NCBI GenBank assembly: GCA_934376945.1
Contig: CAKRPI010000043.1
Coordinates: 1-16,391, forward strand
From: an uncultured Lachnospiraceae bacterium
Lineage (GTDB): Bacteria > Bacillota > Clostridia > Lachnospirales > Lachnospiraceae
Reading direction: 5' to 3'
DNA: 16,391 nt
Each line of letters begins with the position of its first letter. The first letter of the stretch is position 1. Below are positions 7,977-15,441 of the stretch, piece after piece. Under the pieces are notes generated by a model. It searched no databases. It was not told the origin of the DNA and saw only the letters and a program-made list of their open reading frames with translations. The position numbers and the translations under genes were made by a program.

Positions 7977-8702
7977 TCAGCATCTCTTTTTTAACATTTC
8001 TTTTGCGTTGCTGTAGAATATCCTCCTTGTATAGTCTTCTCCGTATTTCTTCTCCACGTGTTTCGCGGCTTTTTTCATCTTTGGCGGGCGTTTCTTTGTG
8101 TCATGGGCATCTGTCCCTACACAGAACACCAGGTCCTGATCCATCAGTCCTTCGATGAATTTTTTGATCTTTCTTCCGGAATCTCCGGTGATACTGCCTG
8201 CGTTGACCTGTAAGTTCACTCCCATGTCGTGTAATTCTTCTGCAAGTTCCGGTTCTTCTACGATGCAGTGATAACGCTCTACGTGAGCGAGGATCACTTC
8301 ATATCCTGCGAACTGCAGCTGCTGTAAGCCCTGTCTGATGTACTGATATGTCTGTGATGGCGGGAATTCCACCAGGACATATTCGCGCCGGTTCATGGAT
8401 AAGATCTTTCCTTCTTTTAACTTTTGTGCAACGTCCTGTCCGAAATATATTTCCGTTCCCAGGAATATCCGGAACCGGCCGTCGATCTCATGGGCTGCCT
8501 GTCTGAGGATTGCTGCGCGTTTTTTCAGTGTCTCGACAGGTGCTCTTCCACGGTGCGGATGATGATGCGGGGTGGCTATGATGCAGCGGATTCCCTCATC
8601 GTATGCAATCTGAAGCATCTTCTTCATCTCTTCGACGTCCTTTGCCCCATCGTCTACGCCCGGAAGTATATGACTGTGCATATCAATAAAGTAATCATTC
8701 AT
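7977..8702 (-). CDS. cpsB: PHP-family protein-tyrosine phosphatase (CpsB/Wzb-like)
   Basis: Metal-dependent phosphatase that dephosphorylates the CpsD tyrosine cluster. 241 residues, a usual length for CpsB. PHP metal ligands are visible: DMHSHILPGVDDG (D7, H9, H11, D17), ATPHHHPH (43-50), GTEIYF (E84), LAHVERYH (H140, E142) and GTDAHD (D198, H200). The order is as in other CpsB proteins, with no missing ligand. It is the first gene of the polysaccharide operon. The start at 8702 is supported by an AAAAGGAG site ending about 10 nt upstream. A leader of about 410 nt precedes it, with possible control of this ribosome binding site. Confidence 0.95.
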   Translation of the reverse strand: MNDYFIDMHSHILPGVDDGAKDVEEMKKMLQIAYDEGIRCIIATPHHHPHRGRAPVETLKKRAAILRQAAHEIDGRFRIFLGTEIYFGQDVAQKLKEGKILSMNRREYVLVEFPPSQTYQYIRQGLQQLQFAGYEVILAHVERYHCIVEEPELAEELHDMGVNLQVNAGSITGDSGRKIKKFIEGLMDQDLVFCVGTDAHDTKKRPPKMKKAAKHVEKKYGEDYTRRIFYSNAKEMLKKRC

Positions 8703-8713
8703 ATGTAGTCACT

Positions 8714-8781
8714 CCTTTTATTCACTCATATTTTATCCCCTTATATAACGATGTTGGGGTCAAAAGGTATTTTGCCTCCTT
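8714..8781 (-). promoter_or_regulatory. Possible SD-sequestering stem with an upstream orphan Shine-Dalgarno sequence
   Basis: On the minus strand the cpsB SD includes AAAAGG (8719-8714). An upstream CCTTTT (8767-8762) can pair with it over 6 bp plus a T-G pair, and inside that helix CCCC and GGGG can also pair. Just before the CCTTTT lies a perfect AAGGAGG (8781-8775) that serves no long gene; its AAGG could pair with the same CCTT and so release the cpsB site. A TTG at 8763 would start only a 13-codon ORF ending at 8722. The pairings are read directly; a switch is only an inference. Confidence 0.3.
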
Positions 8782-8788
8782 GATACAC

Positions 8789-8820
8789 GGATTGCTTCGC
8801 ATTTCACGCTCCCGCAATCC
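8789..8820 (-). ncRNA. Hairpin in the operon leader (GGATTGC/GCAATCC stem)
   Basis: A perfect 7-bp stem joins 8789-8795 and 8814-8820 with an 18-nt interior. Within the interior a GCG/TGC pairing with a TGAAA loop is possible, leaving a purine-rich internal loop (GGGA opposite GAA). There is no U-run, so it is not a terminator. It matches no riboswitch class I recognise. Confidence 0.3.
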
Positions 8821-8874
8821 TAAAACAAATATTCTGGATAGATGCTTATAAATGCTCTTCCGGATATATGGCGA

Positions 8875-8903
8875 TTTTGTGTGCGCATTTTTGCACACCA
8901 AAA
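8875..8903 (-). ncRNA. Hairpin in the operon leader (GTGTGC/GCACAC stem)
   Basis: Arms 8875-8884 and 8893-8903 form a 10-bp stem with one bulged base at 8899 and an 8-nt loop. It shares bases 8899-8903 with the longer helix ending at 8914, so the two cannot form together. No U-tract follows on the minus strand, which argues against intrinsic termination. Confidence 0.35.
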
Positions 8904-8957
8904 TACCCCTCCCCGGTATTCTACTCTCTACATACCAATGGAAGGAAGGGTATCTTG
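8899..8957 (-). ncRNA. Long leader helix whose 5' arm lies inside the small ORF
   Basis: The minus-strand segment 8957-8942 (codons Q44 to P48 of the small ORF plus one base) can pair with 8914-8899 over 16 consecutive positions, four of them G-U pairs. The loop of 27 nt contains the small ORF stop codon and a further TTGGTAT/ATACCGG pairing. A ribosome finishing the small ORF would open this helix and free the 3' arm; the hairpin at 8875-8903 needs part of that arm. This is the geometry of translation-coupled attenuators, but no clear terminator was found. Confidence 0.35.
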
Positions 8958-9086
8958 TAATTCTGTCTTATATTTATTATTTATGCATGTCTTGTATACC
9001 ACAATATCCTGAGCTTTTCCGCTATATACCATGCGGACCTTGATTATGTAAGCTTTTGTCCGATACTTGGGATTTGCTAAAACCAT
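8928..9086 (-). CDS. Putative 52-residue leader peptide, no recognised family
   Basis: A small ORF starts (ATG at 9086) only about 27 nt after the predicted transcription start of the polysaccharide operon. A GAGGG site (9098-9094) is 7 nt upstream of the start, an ideal spacing. The peptide begins MVLANPKYRTKAY and ends LPSIGM; it has seven Lys, two Arg and five Tyr against three acidic residues, so it is basic. It has no signal peptide, no transmembrane segment and no motif I recognise. Its last codons overlap one arm of a 16-bp helix. It could be a leader peptide sensing translation, a small functional protein, or chance. The promoter and SD placement favour translation; nothing seen shows conservation. 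Confidence 0.45.
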   Translation of the reverse strand: MVLANPKYRTKAYIIKVRMVYSGKAQDIVVYKTCINNKYKTELQDTLPSIGM

Positions 9087-9119
9087 TTTACTTCCCTCAT
9101 CCATTTATAAACATGTATA

Positions 9120-9148
9120 ATTTTAGCATATCTTATAGTGCGCTTCAA
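9120..9148 (-). promoter_or_regulatory. Promoter of the polysaccharide operon (extended -10)
   Basis: Minus strand: -35 TTGAAG (9148-9143), 17-nt spacer, -10 TAAAAT (9125-9120), with TGC directly before the -10, which is an extended -10 element. The predicted start of transcription is near 9113, giving a leader of about 410 nt before cpsB. It is the best promoter match in the 587-bp gap. Confidence 0.7.
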
Positions 9149-9188
9149 GATAAATGTGGCACTTTATTACAATTAGTGTCTTATTTGT

Positions 9189-9205
9189 GACATTTTCGAC
9201 ATTTT
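9189..9205 (-). promoter_or_regulatory. Tandem 8-bp direct repeats upstream of the operon promoter
   Basis: GACATTTT occurs at 9189-9196 and 9198-9205 (plus-strand reading), spaced 9 nt apart and about 41 bp upstream of the -35. A pair of TAGCTTT repeats follows at 9207-9213 and 9217-9223. Such spacing could suit an activator binding one DNA face, but the region is AT-rich and chance is possible. A TTAGTT/AACTAA inverted repeat (9226-9243) lies beyond. Confidence 0.25.
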
Positions 9206-9289
9206 GTAGCTTTATTTAGCTTTCATTAGTTCAGATTAACTAACTAATTGTTTTGCGTTTGTTCCATACCTGACGGGGAAATCTGCCTG

Positions 9290-10165
9290 CTATTCTTCCA
9301 TCTCTTCTTCATAGTATTTGATCAGTGCCTGGGTTCCGAGATCCCCGTATCCTTCTGCCTGAAGGAGTTCGTAATTTGCAAGCACCTGGCTTAATACATC
9401 AAGGTTCAGATTGCTTCTGTTGGCTTCTGTGAGTGCGAGCTTCATGTCTTTAATGAAGTGTTTCATAAAGAAGCCCGGTGCGTAGTCGCCTGCGAGAATC
9501 TTTGGTCCGAATGCGTCTAACTGTTTGCTGCCTGCTGCCCCGGTGGATACGGAGTTTAATACGGTCTGCAGATCCAGCCCTTTGGATTTTGCATAGGTAA
9601 GGGCTTCGCATACGCCAGATAAGGTTCCCGCAATCATGATCTGGTTAGCGAGTTTCGCGTGCTGGCCACTTCCTGCGCCGCCCTGGTAATTGATGTTGGT
9701 TCCCATAGCTTCGAATAATGGCATGCATGCTTCGTAGTCTTCTTTAGAACCACCCACCAGAATAGAAAGTGTTCCGGCTTTTGCTCCGGTGTCGCCGCCG
9801 GTTACCGGGGCGTCTAATACGTGGAAGCCGCGTTTGGTGCCTTCTTCTGCGATTTTCTGGTCGAGCATCGGGCTTGTGGTGGTCATGTCGATCAGATATG
9901 CGCCTTTTTTGGCGCTGTCTAAGATGTTGCCTGCTTCGAAGTAGACTTCTTCTACGTCTGCCGGGAAGCCTACGATGGTGATGACTGCTTCTGCGTCTTT
10001 TACGCAGTCGGCAATTGTGTCATGAAAAGTGGCTCCTTCGCTTATGACGTCTTCTACTTTTGATTTTGTTCTGGCGTAGATGTGCAGGTCGAAGCCTGCT
10101 TTCATGAGGTTGCGGACCATGGATTTGCCCATGATGCCTACGCCGATGAATGCGATTTTGTTCAT
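9290..10165 (-). CDS. Beta-hydroxyacid dehydrogenase, 2-hydroxy-3-oxopropionate reductase/3-hydroxyisobutyrate dehydrogenase family
   Basis: NAD(P)-dependent oxidoreductase of 291 residues, the usual family length. The N-terminal Rossmann fold has FIGVGIMGKSM (6-16) with the GxGxMG cofactor signature; no obvious acidic residue at the end of the second strand (IYARTKSK, 29-36), where Arg32 and Lys34/Lys36 suggest NADPH preference. The substrate loop is DAPVTGGDTGAKAGTL (118-132) and the catalytic Lys is K171 in GSGQHAKLANQ. KHFIKDMKLAL (235-245) is the conserved C-terminal segment. The substrate (tartronate semialdehyde, 3-hydroxyisobutyrate, succinic semialdehyde or another) cannot be read from sequence, and no partner pathway gene lies nearby. 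It follows the beta-helix protein gene by 37 nt with its own SD (AAGGAGAG). No convincing terminator follows it. Confidence 0.88.
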   Translation of the reverse strand: MNKIAFIGVGIMGKSMVRNLMKAGFDLHIYARTKSKVEDVISEGATFHDTIADCVKDAEAVITIVGFPADVEEVYFEAGNILDSAKKGAYLIDMTTTSPMLDQKIAEEGTKRGFHVLDAPVTGGDTGAKAGTLSILVGGSKEDYEACMPLFEAMGTNINYQGGAGSGQHAKLANQIMIAGTLSGVCEALTYAKSKGLDLQTVLNSVSTGAAGSKQLDAFGPKILAGDYAPGFFMKHFIKDMKLALTEANRSNLNLDVLSQVLANYELLQAEGYGDLGTQALIKYYEEEMEE

Positions 10166-10202
10166 GATTTCTTCTCTCCTTTTATATACTGATTCTTGCA
10201 GC

Positions 10203-10880
10203 TTACTCTTCTACCTTCTCCACTACTTCCCCCTGTTTTTTATAAATGCTGTTGCCCGGTACGAATCCTCTGACACTTGACAGTGGATAGATGTTGCTGT
10301 GGCTTCCGATTACGGTTCCAGGATTCAGGACGCTTCCGCATCCGACTTCGACTTCGTCTCCGAGCATGGCTCCGAATTTCTTCAGTCCTGTCTCCATCTT
10401 TTCGTCACCTGCTTTTACTACAACTAATTTTTTGTCGGATTTTACGTTGGATGTGATGGATCCGGCTCCCATGTGGGATTTGTATCCGAGGATGGAGTCG
10501 CCTACGTAGTTATAATGTGGTACCTGTACTTTGTTGAACAGGATGACATTCTTAAGTTCTGTGGAGTTACCTACAACCGCGCCTTCGCCTACGATCGCAT
10601 TTCCACGGATGAATGCGCACTGGCGTACTTCTGCGTTTTTGCCGATAATGGCTGGTCCGTGGATGTATGCTGTCTGGAATACGGTTGCGGATTTGGCAAT
10701 CCATACGTCTTCACCGACCTGGTCGTATTCATCTGCCGGAAGGGTTTTTCCAAGTTCTTTGATGAAGTCGCTGATCTTTGGAAGGACTTCCCATGGATAG
10801 GTTGCGCCTTCGAAGATGTCTTTTGCGATGGTTTCTTCCATGTGGTTGTAGAGGTTTTTGATTGTTAATTGTTCTAACAT
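10203..10880 (-). CDS. Left-handed beta-helix protein related to the C-terminal domain of GlmU (UDP-GlcNAc pyrophosphorylase-like, no nucleotidyltransferase domain)
   Basis: 225 residues. An alpha-helical N-terminal part (about 1-50, with LYNHMEETIAKDIFEG) is followed by hexapeptide repeats forming a left-handed beta-helix from about 55 to 205: VWIAKSATVFQTAYIHGPAI, IVGEGAVVGNSTELKNVIL, and GDEVEVGCGSVLNPGTVIG. HYNYVGDSILGYKSHMGAGS (122-141) resembles the acetyltransferase active region of GlmU, including a His and the Y-V-G-D-S-x-L-G pattern. The nucleotidyltransferase domain that gives GlmU its pyrophosphorylase activity (GxGTRM) is absent, so the common database name would mislead. It could be a stand-alone acyltransferase or sugar-nucleotide-binding protein. 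It lies 36 nt downstream of topB with an AAAAGGAG site. Confidence 0.8.
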   Translation of the reverse strand: MLEQLTIKNLYNHMEETIAKDIFEGATYPWEVLPKISDFIKELGKTLPADEYDQVGEDVWIAKSATVFQTAYIHGPAIIGKNAEVRQCAFIRGNAIVGEGAVVGNSTELKNVILFNKVQVPHYNYVGDSILGYKSHMGAGSITSNVKSDKKLVVVKAGDEKMETGLKKFGAMLGDEVEVGCGSVLNPGTVIGSHSNIYPLSSVRGFVPGNSIYKKQGEVVEKVEE

Positions 10881-10916
10881 GATGATTCTCCTTTTCTGGG
10901 TTTCTATGTATTTTCT

Positions 10917-13100
10917 TTATTTCTTACTTTTACTCGTCTTCCTCGCCGGCTTCTTATAATACTGCGCCGCCTTATCATAACACGCCCGCATCTGATACTG
11001 ATTGTTCAATCCTTTCACGGCCATCGTTCTTCTGGATACGAAGTCATCCAGTTTCTTCATATATTCATCCGAGGTGATGTCGCCGTCTGCCACATATGTC
11101 AGTCCTTTTTCCCAGCTTGCGGTCAGTTCCGGGTTCAGGAGCGGACGGATGGAGTGGTCTACGACGTCGTAGATCATCTCGCCAAGCATGGTCGGGGTGA
11201 CGATCTGGGTCTTTTTGTTCAGTGCCAGATATTTATTATTGAAGAGTTTCTTTAAGATTTCTCCTCTGGTTGCGCTGGTGCCGATGCCGCTTCCTTTGAT
11301 CTGGGCGCGGAGTTCTTCGTCTTCAATCAGCTGTCCGGCATTTTCCATCGCAAGGATCAAGGAACCGGAGTTGTAGCGCTTCGGCGGTGAGGTCTTGCCT
11401 TCTTTGATGTCTAAGGACTGGACCGGAAGGGTCATACCTTTTTTCAGGGCCTGAATTTTCTCAAAGAAATCTTTGTCTGTATCTTTATCGATATCCCTGT
11501 CGCCATCCTGTGTATTGGTAGTGTCATTTCCGTCAGCATCGTTATCTGTGGCACTGCTGGCACTTCCATTGGCTGAATTTGCCGCTGTGTTTCCTTCGGA
11601 TTTTTTCTTTGGTACGCCTGCGACTTTCAGGTATCCTTCTTCTGCCAGCACTTTAAAGCTTGCGAAGAAGGATTCTCCTTTCATCTTCGTTACGATTGCC
11701 ACTTTTTGATAGATGGCCGGTGGGTAGAAGATGCTTAGGAATCGTCTTACGATTACATCATACACCCTCTGGGAAAGTTTCGGAAGTCCCTTTAACGCAC
11801 CGAGGCCCTGACCGGTCGGAATGATGGCATAGTGGTCGGTGATCTGTTTGTCGTTGACGTATCTGGTCTTTTCCAGTCCTTTGTGGCTTCCGAATCCTAC
11901 GATATCCTGTAGGTATGGCTTGGCCGGTTCGTACTGCATCAGGCCGTTTAAGTTCTTATGGATTTCTTTTGCTACTGCGGTTGATAAGACTCTGGCGTCG
12001 GTTCTTGGGTAGGTGACCAGCTTTTTCTCATATAGTTCCTGGATAATCCGGAGGGTTTCATCCGGGCTGATCTTGAACCGCTTGGAGCATTCATTCTGGA
12101 TCTCGGCCAGGTTGAATAATAGTGGCGGGTTCTTTTTTTCTTTTTTCTTTTCGATCGATACGATCTGGCAGGTCAGCTGACTCTCCCCTTGCGCTGGCAG
12201 TTGTCCATTATTATTCCGATTGTCTGCATTCTGTACACCTTGTCCACTCAGACTTTCCGGCGCTTTTAAATACGCGATCAGCTCTTCTGCTTTTTCCCGC
12301 TCTTTGAATCCATTTTCCTTATAGAGGTCAAAAGATTCGAACCATTTCGATCCTTTTACAGCTCTCCATTCCCCTTCGAATGTCGAACCCATTTCCCCGA
12401 TGGTTCCAAGGACGCGGTAGAACGGGGTCTCGACGAATTCGCGGATCTCCCGTTCTCTTCGTACGACCATGCCGAGGACGCAGGTCATGACGCGGCCTAC
12501 GGATACGACGGAATATTTGGTGTTCAGGTAATTTGAGATGCTGTTGCCGTATTTTAGTGTTAAGAGTCTGGAGAAGTTGATTCCCATCAGATAGTCTTCT
12601 TTGGCTCTTAAATATGCGGAGGCAGCCAGATTATCGTATTCTTTTAAGTCTTTGGCCTCCCTTATGCCTCGTAAGATTTCTTCTTCTGTTTGGGAGTCGA
12701 TCCAGACTCGTCTTCGATCTTTGTCTTTTACGCCTGCCTGTTGTTCGACCAGACGGTAGATGTATTCTCCTTCCCGTCCCGAGTCGGTACAGACGTAGAT
12801 GGTCTCGACGTCTGGCCGGTTCAGTAGTCCGGATACGATGCGGTATTGCTTGGATACCGCCGGTATGACTTCGTACTTGAACTTCTGCGGGATAAAAGGC
12901 AGAGTCTCAAGACTCCACCTTTTTAATGCTGGATCGTATTCTTCCGGATAGCTCATGGTGACCAGGTGACCGACACACCAGGTGACGATAGCCTCCTCGG
13001 ATTCCAGGTATCCGTCTTTTCTTTTTGTATTAATATGCAATGCCTTGGCAAACTCCTGCGCGACGCTTGGTTTCTCGGCAATGTATAGTGATTTTCCCAT
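10917..13100 (-). CDS. topB: DNA topoisomerase III-type (type IA) enzyme
   Basis: 727-residue type IA topoisomerase, which cuts one strand through a 5'-phosphotyrosine and resolves single-stranded or decatenation intermediates. The Toprim domain starts SLYIAEKPSVAQEF (4-17, Glu9) and carries CTDSGREGEYIYRL (104-117); here DxD reads D-S-G, a variant I know from other TopB proteins. The catalytic Tyr is Y364 in LVTYPRTDAR, and KGSGIGTSATRGEIL (602-616) is the conserved late motif. Two low-complexity insertions stand out: Asn/Gln-rich at about 285-308 and Ser/Asn/Asp/Thr-rich at about 498-545. The C-terminus ends in a Lys-rich tail without zinc-finger cysteines. It follows ppk1 by 37 nt (SD AAAGGAG) and looks chromosomal rather than part of an integrative element, as no relaxase, integrase or conjugation gene is near. 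Confidence 0.93.
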   Translation of the reverse strand: MGKSLYIAEKPSVAQEFAKALHINTKRKDGYLESEEAIVTWCVGHLVTMSYPEEYDPALKRWSLETLPFIPQKFKYEVIPAVSKQYRIVSGLLNRPDVETIYVCTDSGREGEYIYRLVEQQAGVKDKDRRRVWIDSQTEEEILRGIREAKDLKEYDNLAASAYLRAKEDYLMGINFSRLLTLKYGNSISNYLNTKYSVVSVGRVMTCVLGMVVRREREIREFVETPFYRVLGTIGEMGSTFEGEWRAVKGSKWFESFDLYKENGFKEREKAEELIAYLKAPESLSGQGVQNADNRNNNGQLPAQGESQLTCQIVSIEKKKEKKNPPLLFNLAEIQNECSKRFKISPDETLRIIQELYEKKLVTYPRTDARVLSTAVAKEIHKNLNGLMQYEPAKPYLQDIVGFGSHKGLEKTRYVNDKQITDHYAIIPTGQGLGALKGLPKLSQRVYDVIVRRFLSIFYPPAIYQKVAIVTKMKGESFFASFKVLAEEGYLKVAGVPKKKSEGNTAANSANGSASSATDNDADGNDTTNTQDGDRDIDKDTDKDFFEKIQALKKGMTLPVQSLDIKEGKTSPPKRYNSGSLILAMENAGQLIEDEELRAQIKGSGIGTSATRGEILKKLFNNKYLALNKKTQIVTPTMLGEMIYDVVDHSIRPLLNPELTASWEKGLTYVADGDITSDEYMKKLDDFVSRRTMAVKGLNNQYQMRACYDKAAQYYKKPARKTSKSKK

Positions 13101-13137
13101 TAATTATGTTACTCTCCTTTGTTGACCCAGGGCCACC

Positions 13138-15333
13138 TTAGCCCCGCTTCTTCAGCAATCCCCCGAGCACTGTCTCCACTGCTCCCACTGCTTTTTGAAT
13201 CAGGCCTTTCTTTGGCTGTATCTTTTCTTTCTGTCCGGCTGTTTTTGCCGCTTCGATCGCCTCTTCCATGAATACCGCCTGTGAGTCGATCGCTTTATCT
13301 GTGATCTTGCGTTTGGCATATGTGCCGTCTGGCTGCATGACTCTTGCCTTGACGTTATCGCTTAACATGATCTTCAGGTCATGATTGATCTGGCGTCGGA
13401 TTCTGTCATCTAATACCGGGCATGCGACTTCCACTCGTTTTTCTGTATTTCTTGTCATCATGTCGGCGGAACCGATATAGAGCTTCTGTGCAGCTCCGGT
13501 TCCGAAGCTGAAGATACGTGGGTGTTCCAGATATCTTCCTACCACGCTCATGACCCGTACATTTTCTGTATAGCCAGGTACTCCCGGTAGTATACAGCAG
13601 ATTCCGCGAACAATCAAGTCTACTCTCACACCGGCGCAGGATGCTTCGGATACTTTGCGGATGAAATCTACGTCCGTTACGGAATTCATTTTCATTATGA
13701 TACGTCCGTTACTTCCTTTGGCGATCTCTTCATCCATCATCTGTAGTATGCTGCTTTTTAAGCTGACCGGGGATACGATCAGGTAATTGTAGCTTCCGTT
13801 CAGATTGCCGATGGACATATTTTTGAAAAATTCTGCGGCGTCCTGTCCGATTCTTGGATCTGCGGTCATCAGGGACAGGTCGGTGTACATCGCTGCGGTC
13901 TTTTCGTTGTAGTTACCGGTTCCGACCTGGGTAATGTACTGGATGTCATTGCGGTTCCTGTATGTGATCTGGCAGATCTTGGAATGTACTTTGTAGCCAT
14001 CGAATCCGTAGATCACGCGGCATCCGGCTTCTTCGAGTCTTTCAGACCAGTCGATGTTATTCTGCTCGTCGAATCTGGCACGGAGTTCGATGAGGACGGT
14101 GACTTCTTTGCCATTTTCTGCTGCCGCACAGAGGTATTCTACCAGTCTTGCTTTCTTTGCCAGCCGGTAGATAGTGATTTTGATGGTTAAGACATTCGGA
14201 TCTGTCGATGCGTCTTTGATCAGTTTCAGGAATGGATCCATGCTTTCGTATGGATAGAATAACAGGATATCCTGTTTCTTCACCTGACGCAGCATATTTC
14301 CGTCCTGTACGTGTGCTGATTTCTGCGGTGAAAATGGTGAATAGATCAGTGATCTCTTCATGGAATCCGGCAGGTTTCCTGCGATGGAGAACATGTAATC
14401 CAGTTTCATCGGCATCTTCGTGCGGAAGATCTGTGCCGGTGTGATCTTGAATTTGTCACAGAAATATTCCTGCATCCGTGGGGATAATTTTTCTGCACTT
14501 TCCATTCGTACGACTGCCATTCTGCGGCGTTTGTGCAGTGTCTGCTGCATGAGTCTGCGAAAATCGTTGTTGATATCCAGTGCTTCGTCGTCCGGAGATA
14601 CGTCTGCATTTCTTGTAACACAGATGTAGTTCGGGTCGGAGATCTCGTACTGGTCGAACACCAGATGCAGGTATTCAAGGATGACTTTTTCCATACGGAT
14701 GTAGCGGATGTCGTGTCCCGGGAGCATCAGAATGTCGGATACGTAAGTTGGTACCGGGACGATGCCGAGCATCTGTTCTTCGTTATTTTTTTCGGTCTTA
14801 CTCTTTTCGACTTTGTTCTTTTTACCTGCTGCCGGGTTCAGGCTTGCGGTGACGTAGATTTCTTTATTTAACAGATGTGGAAATGGATGGCTGCTGTCTA
14901 CAATCTGTGGCGAGAGAACCGGAAGGATCTGTTCTTTGAAATATTTTTTTACATATTTTTTCTCATCTGCTTCCAGCTCTTTGAAGTCCAGTCCGCACAC
15001 GCCGTATGGTGACAGTTCTTTTTTGATGTCGGCGTAGGTCTTGTCGCGTTCTTTGTATAGTGGTGCTACTGCGGCGTAGATGGCGTCTAATTCTTCCTGT
15101 GGTGTCATGCCGGAGCGTCTGTCTATGTGGTGTGCGTCCGTCTGTGACATGTCGTACAGGCTTCCGACTCTGACCATGAAGAATTCGTCCAGGTTGCTGG
15201 TGAAAATGGCTACAAATTTCATGCGTTCCAGTAATGGGACGCTTTTGTCTCTTGCTTCTTCTAATACTCTCTGATCAAATCTGAGCCAGGATAGTTCTCT
15301 ATTTTGTGTATAGCCAAGTAATTCTTTACTCAT
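13138..15333 (-). CDS. ppk1: Polyphosphate kinase (PPK1)
   Basis: Reversibly makes inorganic polyphosphate from ATP. 731 residues, the normal length plus a short tail. The N-terminal domain opens with NRELSWLRFDQRVLEEA (11-27) and TSNLDEFFMVRVG (45-57). The head domain follows, here with a Lys/Glu/Asn-rich insertion at about 168-187. The catalytic core has ITIYRLAKKA (386-395), the autophosphorylated His450 in YKVHSKICQI, VGTGNYNEKTA (470-480), and the second conserved His604 in YLEHPRIFSFGTG. The last 50 residues (after about 680) are Lys/Ala-rich. The start at 15333 is supported by GGAGG 7 nt upstream. A promoter lies about 110 nt upstream and a strong terminator isolates it from asd, so this should be the first gene of the unit with topB and the next two genes. 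Confidence 0.97.
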   Translation of the reverse strand: MSKELLGYTQNRELSWLRFDQRVLEEARDKSVPLLERMKFVAIFTSNLDEFFMVRVGSLYDMSQTDAHHIDRRSGMTPQEELDAIYAAVAPLYKERDKTYADIKKELSPYGVCGLDFKELEADEKKYVKKYFKEQILPVLSPQIVDSSHPFPHLLNKEIYVTASLNPAAGKKNKVEKSKTEKNNEEQMLGIVPVPTYVSDILMLPGHDIRYIRMEKVILEYLHLVFDQYEISDPNYICVTRNADVSPDDEALDINNDFRRLMQQTLHKRRRMAVVRMESAEKLSPRMQEYFCDKFKITPAQIFRTKMPMKLDYMFSIAGNLPDSMKRSLIYSPFSPQKSAHVQDGNMLRQVKKQDILLFYPYESMDPFLKLIKDASTDPNVLTIKITIYRLAKKARLVEYLCAAAENGKEVTVLIELRARFDEQNNIDWSERLEEAGCRVIYGFDGYKVHSKICQITYRNRNDIQYITQVGTGNYNEKTAAMYTDLSLMTADPRIGQDAAEFFKNMSIGNLNGSYNYLIVSPVSLKSSILQMMDEEIAKGSNGRIIMKMNSVTDVDFIRKVSEASCAGVRVDLIVRGICCILPGVPGYTENVRVMSVVGRYLEHPRIFSFGTGAAQKLYIGSADMMTRNTEKRVEVACPVLDDRIRRQINHDLKIMLSDNVKARVMQPDGTYAKRKITDKAIDSQAVFMEEAIEAAKTAGQKEKIQPKKGLIQKAVGAVETVLGGLLKKRG

Positions 15334-15441
15334 AGTCGGGCCTCCGTTTCTGATGTTGTCATTTCATCTGCATTTTTCAGACACGTTCTAAGGTATAACC
15401 TGTATATTTTTTCATGTCTCTTTTTTACAGTGCTTTGTCAT

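Noticed and set aside
8852..9043. 63-residue plus-strand ORF in the leader gap
   Set aside because: No SD, no recognisable sequence, and antisense to the better supported small ORF with promoter and SD.
8703..9113. Known riboswitch or Rfam-type leader (c-di-GMP, c-di-AMP, EAR element) before cpsB
   Set aside because: I looked for the consensus motifs by eye and found no convincing match; only generic helices are visible.
10203..10880. Annotation as a full UDP-N-acetylglucosamine pyrophosphorylase
   Set aside because: The protein has only the beta-helix part; the nucleotidyltransferase domain with GxGTRM is absent.
10917..13100. topB as a marker of an integrative conjugative element, and the D-S-G Toprim motif as a dead active site
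   Set aside because: No integrase, relaxase, type IV secretion or attachment-site repeat is near, neighbours are housekeeping genes, and the DxG variant is familiar from other TopB proteins with an intact Tyr364.
14406..14678. 90-residue minus-strand ORF inside ppk1
   Set aside because: Another frame of the intact polyphosphate kinase gene; no frameshift is present.
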